A program made the translations under genes and the position numbers. Source: Streptomyces sp. NRRL S-37 (GTDB lineage: Bacteria; Actinomycetota; Actinomycetes; Streptomycetales; Streptomycetaceae). Taken from it: a stretch of 64,000 nt of DNA. The stretch spans positions 186,001 through 250,000 of the forward strand of contig NZ_JOIZ01000006.1 of assembly GCF_000721605.1 (NCBI RefSeq), in the 5' to 3' direction. Of the stretch, positions 60,974-64,000 are shown piece by piece; the first letter of the stretch is position 1; each line of letters begins with the position of its first letter. Below the pieces are notes generated by a model. The model saw only the letters and a list, made by a program, of their open reading frames with translations. It was not told the origin of the DNA and did no database searches.

Positions 60974-61076
60974 CCCTCAAGCGGGGAGAGCGAAGCGCCT
61001 CGGGACAAGAAAAGAACCCGGTTCCAGCCGCCACCCGGCCAACAGGCCGGAAACGACCAGACGAGGAAGACGAACC

Positions 61077-61445
61077 GTGCAACTCGAAGCGCACGTCCCG
61101 TCCGTACCGCCTTCCGGCACGATCCCCAAGCCCGGCTCCACGGAGGACCCGACCTTGACTCCGCTCACCGCGCTCACCGCGCTCGACGACGCCATCGAGA
61201 ACCTCGGCGTGCCCGTCCCGTGCCGCTCCTACGACCCGGAGGTCTTCTTCGCCGAGTCGCCGGCGGACGTCGAGTACGCCAAGTCCCTCTGCCGCACCTG
61301 CCCGCTGATCGAGGCCTGCCTCGCCGGCGCCAAGGAGCGGCGTGAGCCCTGGGGCGTCTGGGGCGGCGAGCTGTTCGTCCAGGGAGTTGTCGTCGCCCGC
61401 AAGCGGCCGCGTGGCCGCCCGCGCAAGAACCCGGTCACGGCATGA
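61077..61445 (+). CDS. wblC: WblC (WhiB7-type) antibiotic-response regulator
   Basis: 122 residues from GTG 61077, with ACGAGGAAGA upstream. Wbl fold with four cluster cysteines (VPCRSYDP, LCRTCPLIEACL, about 44-83), the GVWGGE turn (about 93-98) and a C-terminal AT-hook RPRGRPRK. It carries an Fe-S cluster, binds sigma factor and activates ribosome-targeting-drug resistance genes. The open frame continues upstream through the attenuator, so that extension is rejected. Overlaps the next gene by 4 nt (ATGA). Confidence 0.93.
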   Translation: MQLEAHVPSVPPSGTIPKPGSTEDPTLTPLTALTALDDAIENLGVPVPCRSYDPEVFFAESPADVEYAKSLCRTCPLIEACLAGAKERREPWGVWGGELFVQGVVVARKRPRGRPRKNPVTA

Positions 61446-61765
61446 ACACCCCAGGAACGATCGACCGCCCCCTCACGCACGACCCCCAGAAGCAGGCCCC
61501 GATGATGCCGTCCACTCACGAGCCCTCAGGCTCCGCGACCGAAGACTTCACCACCAGCGGTGCGAACGACTCGCGCCAGAACAGGACCCGAGAGATGCAA
61601 CTCATCCCAGAAGCCCTGGCCCGTGCGCATATGCACGAGCGACTGCAGGAGGCGCAGCGGGAGCGCCAGGCCGTGCGCCTGGTGACCGCTCGCCGGATGC
61701 AGCGCCGGGCCGAGCGCGCCTCCCGGCGCGCCCGCCGCGCGCTCGCCATGGCGGTCATGCAGTAA
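61442..61765 (+). CDS. Small basic hypothetical protein downstream of wblC
   Basis: 107 residues if started at ATG 61442, coupled to the wblC stop. A second start, ATG 61595 (GACCCGAGAG upstream), would give 56 residues: MQLIPEALARAHMHERLQE and a very basic helix (RMQRRAERASRRARRAL). The N-terminal half is low in structure and the basic helix could bind nucleic acid or ribosomes (inference). No domain recognised. A strong terminator follows. Confidence 0.62.
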   Translation: MNTPGTIDRPLTHDPQKQAPMMPSTHEPSGSATEDFTTSGANDSRQNRTREMQLIPEALARAHMHERLQEAQRERQAVRLVTARRMQRRAERASRRARRALAMAVMQ

Positions 61766-61814
61766 CCCGTCCCACCTGAAGCGGTGGCCTCCCTCGCCGG
61801 AGGCACAGCTCTCC

Positions 61815-61852
61815 CCGCGGGGCCGGCCCGTGCGAACGGACCGGCCCCGCGG
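61815..61852. terminator. Intrinsic terminator of the wblC operon
   Basis: Perfect 12-bp stem CCGCGGGGCCGG / CCGGCCCCGCGG enclosing a smaller CCGT-GCGA-ACGG stem, 50 nt after the last gene of the operon. Confidence 0.7.
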
Positions 61853-61886
61853 TGCGTCGCGTGGGGCGGGCCGTCGGGAACGGCGT

Positions 61887-61898
61887 TATCGTCGCCGG
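61887..61898 (+). promoter_or_regulatory. Leaderless -10 box of the zinc-ribbon gene
   Basis: TATCGT (61887-61892) then CGCCGG and the GTG at 61899. No ribosome-binding site. Confidence 0.45.
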
Positions 61899-62108
61899 GT
61901 GACGAGTCATCCCGGTGGCGGTGACGACGACGGCTCCGCGGCGGAGCCGGAGCCGCTGGTGTGTGCCCGCTGCGGCACCCGCGCCGAGGGACCGCGGCCG
62001 ACCTGGACCTTCTCCGTGGAGGGCGGCGCCCGCCGTCACTACTGCGAGGCGTGCTCCCGCGACAACCTGCGGGCGATCGAGGGTCGCCTGGACGCGCGGT
62101 GGTGGTAG
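61899..62108 (+). CDS. Small zinc-ribbon protein
   Basis: 69 residues from GTG 61899, supported by a -10 box 6 nt upstream and loss of family-like sequence before it. After an acidic/Gly-rich start it has CARCGTRAEGPRPTW and YCEACSRDNL, a CxxC...CxxC zinc ribbon (about 29-54), and an amphipathic end AIEGRLDARWW. Function unknown. Confidence 0.75.
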   Translation: MTSHPGGGDDDGSAAEPEPLVCARCGTRAEGPRPTWTFSVEGGARRHYCEACSRDNLRAIEGRLDARWW

Positions 62109-62142
62109 CGGCCGGCACGGGAAGCGCCCGCCGCCGCGTCCG

Positions 62143-63510
62143 TCATGCCCGGGCGGCCGGTTCCTCCGCCGCCGGTTCCTCCGGGACGAAACCCGGCAGC
62201 CACTCCTCCAGCTCCTCCCGCAGCCGCACCGTCGCGCCCAGCTGACAGAGCACGCCGATCGTGCTCAGGGTCACCCGGTGGATCAGCAGGTAGGCCGGGG
62301 GAAGGTTGAGCTGCTTGGCCAGCTGGGAGGCGGGAGAGCGGGGGTCGGCTATCCGGGCCGCCTGGCTCCGCATCCAGCCGCGAGTGAAGGTGAACTCGTC
62401 GGCCGCGGCCGGCTCGATGATCGGCAGGAGGTAGTCGAGGACGGTGTCGGGGTCCAGCTCGATCGACTCCTTGACGAAGCCCTCGGCGCAGAGCATCTCG
62501 TAGACGGCCTCCGCCTCTCCGTCCAGCGTCATCCGCAGGGCCTCGCCGATGGGCTCGGGCAGCCCGCCCGGGAGCCGGTCGACGGTGCCGAAGTCCAGCA
62601 CACCCAGACGCCAGTCGTTCTCGCCCCGCGGCCCGCCGGGCAGCAGACGGAAGTTCCCGGGATGCGGGTCGGCGTGCAGCAGACCGGTGCGGGCGGGACC
62701 GGAGAACAGGAAGCGGGCCAGGAGCTGGCCGACCCGGTCGCGCTGTGCCTCCGTGCCGTCCGAGATGATCTCCGACAGCGGTATGCCGTCCATCCACTCG
62801 GTGATCAGCACCTGCTCGCACTGGTGGACCACATCCGGCACGACGACGTCGGGGTCGTCCGTGAACTCCTCGGCGTGGGTCCGCTGGGCCTGGGCCTCCA
62901 GGCCGTAGTCCAGCTCTTCGGAGACCCGGTCCTTGAGCTCCGTGATCAGTGGCTTGACGTCCATGCCGGGGATGAGCGGACCCAGCAGACGGGCGAAGCG
63001 GCTCAGCTGGTTCAGGTCGGACAGCAGGGCCTCGCCGGCGCCCGGGTACTGCACCTTGACCGCCACCTCGCGGCCGTCGTGCCACACCGCCCGGTGCACC
63101 TGGCCGATCGAGGCCGCGGCGGACGGCTTGTCCTCGAACTCGAGGAACAGTTCCTGCCAGCCTTCGCCCAGCCGCTCCGCCAGCACCGTGTGGACGGTAC
63201 GGGTGGGCATCGGCGGGGCTGCCTCCTGCAGCTTGGTCAGCGCCGCCCGGTAGGGGCCGGCGACCTCCTCCGGCAGTGCCGACTCGAAGACCGACAGGGC
63301 CTGGCCGAACTTCATCGCGCCGCCCTTGAGCTCGCCGAGCACCTTGAAGAGCTGCTCGGCGGTGCGCTGCTGGAGCTCGCGGCCGACAAGCTCCGCGGAC
63401 TCACCCACGATCCGCTTGCCGAGGCCCCACGTAGCCCGCCCGGCGAAGCCGAGCGGGAGCGCGGCCAGTTTGGCGGTCCGGGTGACCGCCTTCCGGGGAA
63501 GATCAGACAT
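62143..63510 (-). CDS. ABC1/AarF-family atypical kinase
   Basis: 455 residues from ATG 63510 with GGAGGGCGC upstream. ABC1/UbiB features: KGGAMKFGQALSVF (KxGQ motif, about 60-73), ASIGQVHRAVWHDGREVAVKVQYPG (the alanine-rich loop, about 127-151), LLHADPHPGN catalytic loop (about 284-293) and LGVLDFGTV metal loop. Members act in quinone or lipid metabolism; the exact role in actinobacteria is unclear. Rv3197 is the homologue and likewise lies next to whiB7. Overlaps the ThiF-family gene by 8 nt. Confidence 0.88.
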   Translation of the reverse strand: MSDLPRKAVTRTAKLAALPLGFAGRATWGLGKRIVGESAELVGRELQQRTAEQLFKVLGELKGGAMKFGQALSVFESALPEEVAGPYRAALTKLQEAAPPMPTRTVHTVLAERLGEGWQELFLEFEDKPSAAASIGQVHRAVWHDGREVAVKVQYPGAGEALLSDLNQLSRFARLLGPLIPGMDVKPLITELKDRVSEELDYGLEAQAQRTHAEEFTDDPDVVVPDVVHQCEQVLITEWMDGIPLSEIISDGTEAQRDRVGQLLARFLFSGPARTGLLHADPHPGNFRLLPGGPRGENDWRLGVLDFGTVDRLPGGLPEPIGEALRMTLDGEAEAVYEMLCAEGFVKESIELDPDTVLDYLLPIIEPAAADEFTFTRGWMRSQAARIADPRSPASQLAKQLNLPPAYLLIHRVTLSTIGVLCQLGATVRLREELEEWLPGFVPEEPAAEEPAARA

Positions 63511-64000
63511 GCGCCCTCCAAGTCCCTGCCGGCCGTTTCGTGTCCGCCTCGCGGCGCCACTCCTCCGACGGCCCGTGCCCGGCCATTGTCTCGTGCGACC
63601 CCCCGTCCCCGGGGATGTGTTCTCCCTTACCTTTTTCCGGACCTTTGCGCACGGCTCCGCACGGGCAGGCCGGGTGCGGCCGGACCGGACGCGCATCCCA
63701 GCGCAGAGCGGGAAGGGAGACCTCCCAGCGTGCGCAGGCGCTGGACGGAACCCGGCCGTCCAGGAAGGCGAGCGCGTGGGCGGCCGCCAGCCCGGCCACC
63801 GTCGTGGCCAGCGTCAGGTCACAGGCGCCCACCCGGCGCTGCCGCCCGGAGCGCCACTGGGCGGCCAGACGCGGCCAGGCCGGGTCCCGGTCGGTGCGGT
63901 CCTGCTGGAGACAGCCCGCACAGCTCGTCTCGCCGGGCAGGACCAGCGGGCCGACCACACCGGTCCCCTCCACGACACCGGCGTAGAGATGGGGTGTGCC
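63503..64000 (-). CDS. ThiF-family adenylyltransferase, N-terminal part beyond window
   Basis: Only the C-terminal 165 residues are visible; the frame is open to the window edge. GTPHLYAGVVEGTGVVGPLV and PGETSCAGCLQ are typical of the second half of ThiF/E1-like adenylating domains, with zinc cysteines (SCAGC and HPACPCG). The end is Gly/Glu-rich. The stop overlaps the ABC1 kinase start (TGA in ATGTCTGA), so the genes are coupled. Rv3196 is a plausible counterpart. Confidence 0.75.
   Translation of the reverse strand, partial: GTPHLYAGVVEGTGVVGPLVLPGETSCAGCLQQDRTDRDPAWPRLAAQWRSGRQRRVGACDLTLATTVAGLAAAHALAFLDGRVPSSACARWEVSLPALRWDARPVRPHPACPCGAVRKGPEKGKGEHIPGDGGSHETMAGHGPSEEWRREADTKRPAGTWRAHV

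Noticed and set aside
60909..61076. Longer WblC starting at ATG 60909
   Set aside because: It would translate through the attenuator stem and lacks family features; GTG 61077 has a ribosome-binding site.

Overview
The window is a stretch of high-GC chromosome from a Streptomyces or very close relative. The signs are strong G/C bias at third codon positions, frequent GTG starts, leaderless promoters, Streptomyces-type interspersed GC palindromes, and Streptomyces hallmark genes (DUF3117, DUF3107, DUF3152, AdnA/AdnB, a WblC-type WhiB regulator). No phage, plasmid, insertion sequence or CRISPR array was seen. Gene order runs parallel to two blocks of the Mycobacterium tuberculosis chromosome (around dapE-folP2-tagA-sigE-htrA-tatB-mrp-corA, and around rhlE-moeB-adnAB-nudC-mrx1-uvrD2-whiB7), so most of it is old core actinobacterial chromosome.

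Layout. 1-9 kb: lysine/meso-diaminopimelate genes (dapC partial, dapE), a LOG-family nucleotide hydrolase, a FolP2-type dihydropteroate synthase homologue, a DivIVA-domain protein, 3-methyladenine glycosylase TagA, an enoyl-CoA hydratase, DUF3117 and an O-methyltransferase. 9.4-14 kb: an envelope-stress module (ECF sigma factor, zinc-finger anti-sigma factor, HtrA-like membrane protease, TatB). 14-21 kb: Mrp, a DUF1003 membrane protein coupled to an MgtE-like protein that has no channel domain, a lipoprotein, and CorA. 21-32 kb: mixed housekeeping genes (SUFU domain, MFS exporter with a palindromic operator, PHP phosphoesterase, MarC, a 50-residue microprotein, NYN nuclease-like protein, a DEAD-box helicase with a large repetitive basic tail, a ferritin-like protein). 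32-36.8 kb: DUF3107, TetR regulator, alpha/beta hydrolase, DUF3152 protein.

36.9-41.7 kb: four tightly overlapping genes (PelF/DUF3492-type glycosyltransferase, multi-pass membrane protein, NAD-dependent epimerase, spherulin-4-type putative glycosidase). They look like a compact extracellular polysaccharide locus placed between genes that lie near each other in mycobacteria. This is the best candidate for a little-described system here.

41.7-64 kb: MoeZ, a secreted TAP-like peptidase, a fused kinase-like/flippase-like membrane protein, then a genome-maintenance and stress run: alkyltransferase-like protein, AdnA, AdnB, M20 peptidase, NudC, tRNA-Trp, mycoredoxin, UvrD2 and the antibiotic-response regulator WblC. 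WblC is preceded by a WhiB7-type promoter, a long leader with an upstream ORF, and a strong intrinsic terminator (an attenuator). The window ends in an ABC1-family kinase and a truncated ThiF-family protein.

All functions are inferred by reading motifs and recalled family knowledge; no searches were run. Several starts were moved from the longest open frame to internal starts, using ribosome-binding sites, leaderless -10 boxes or domain limits.
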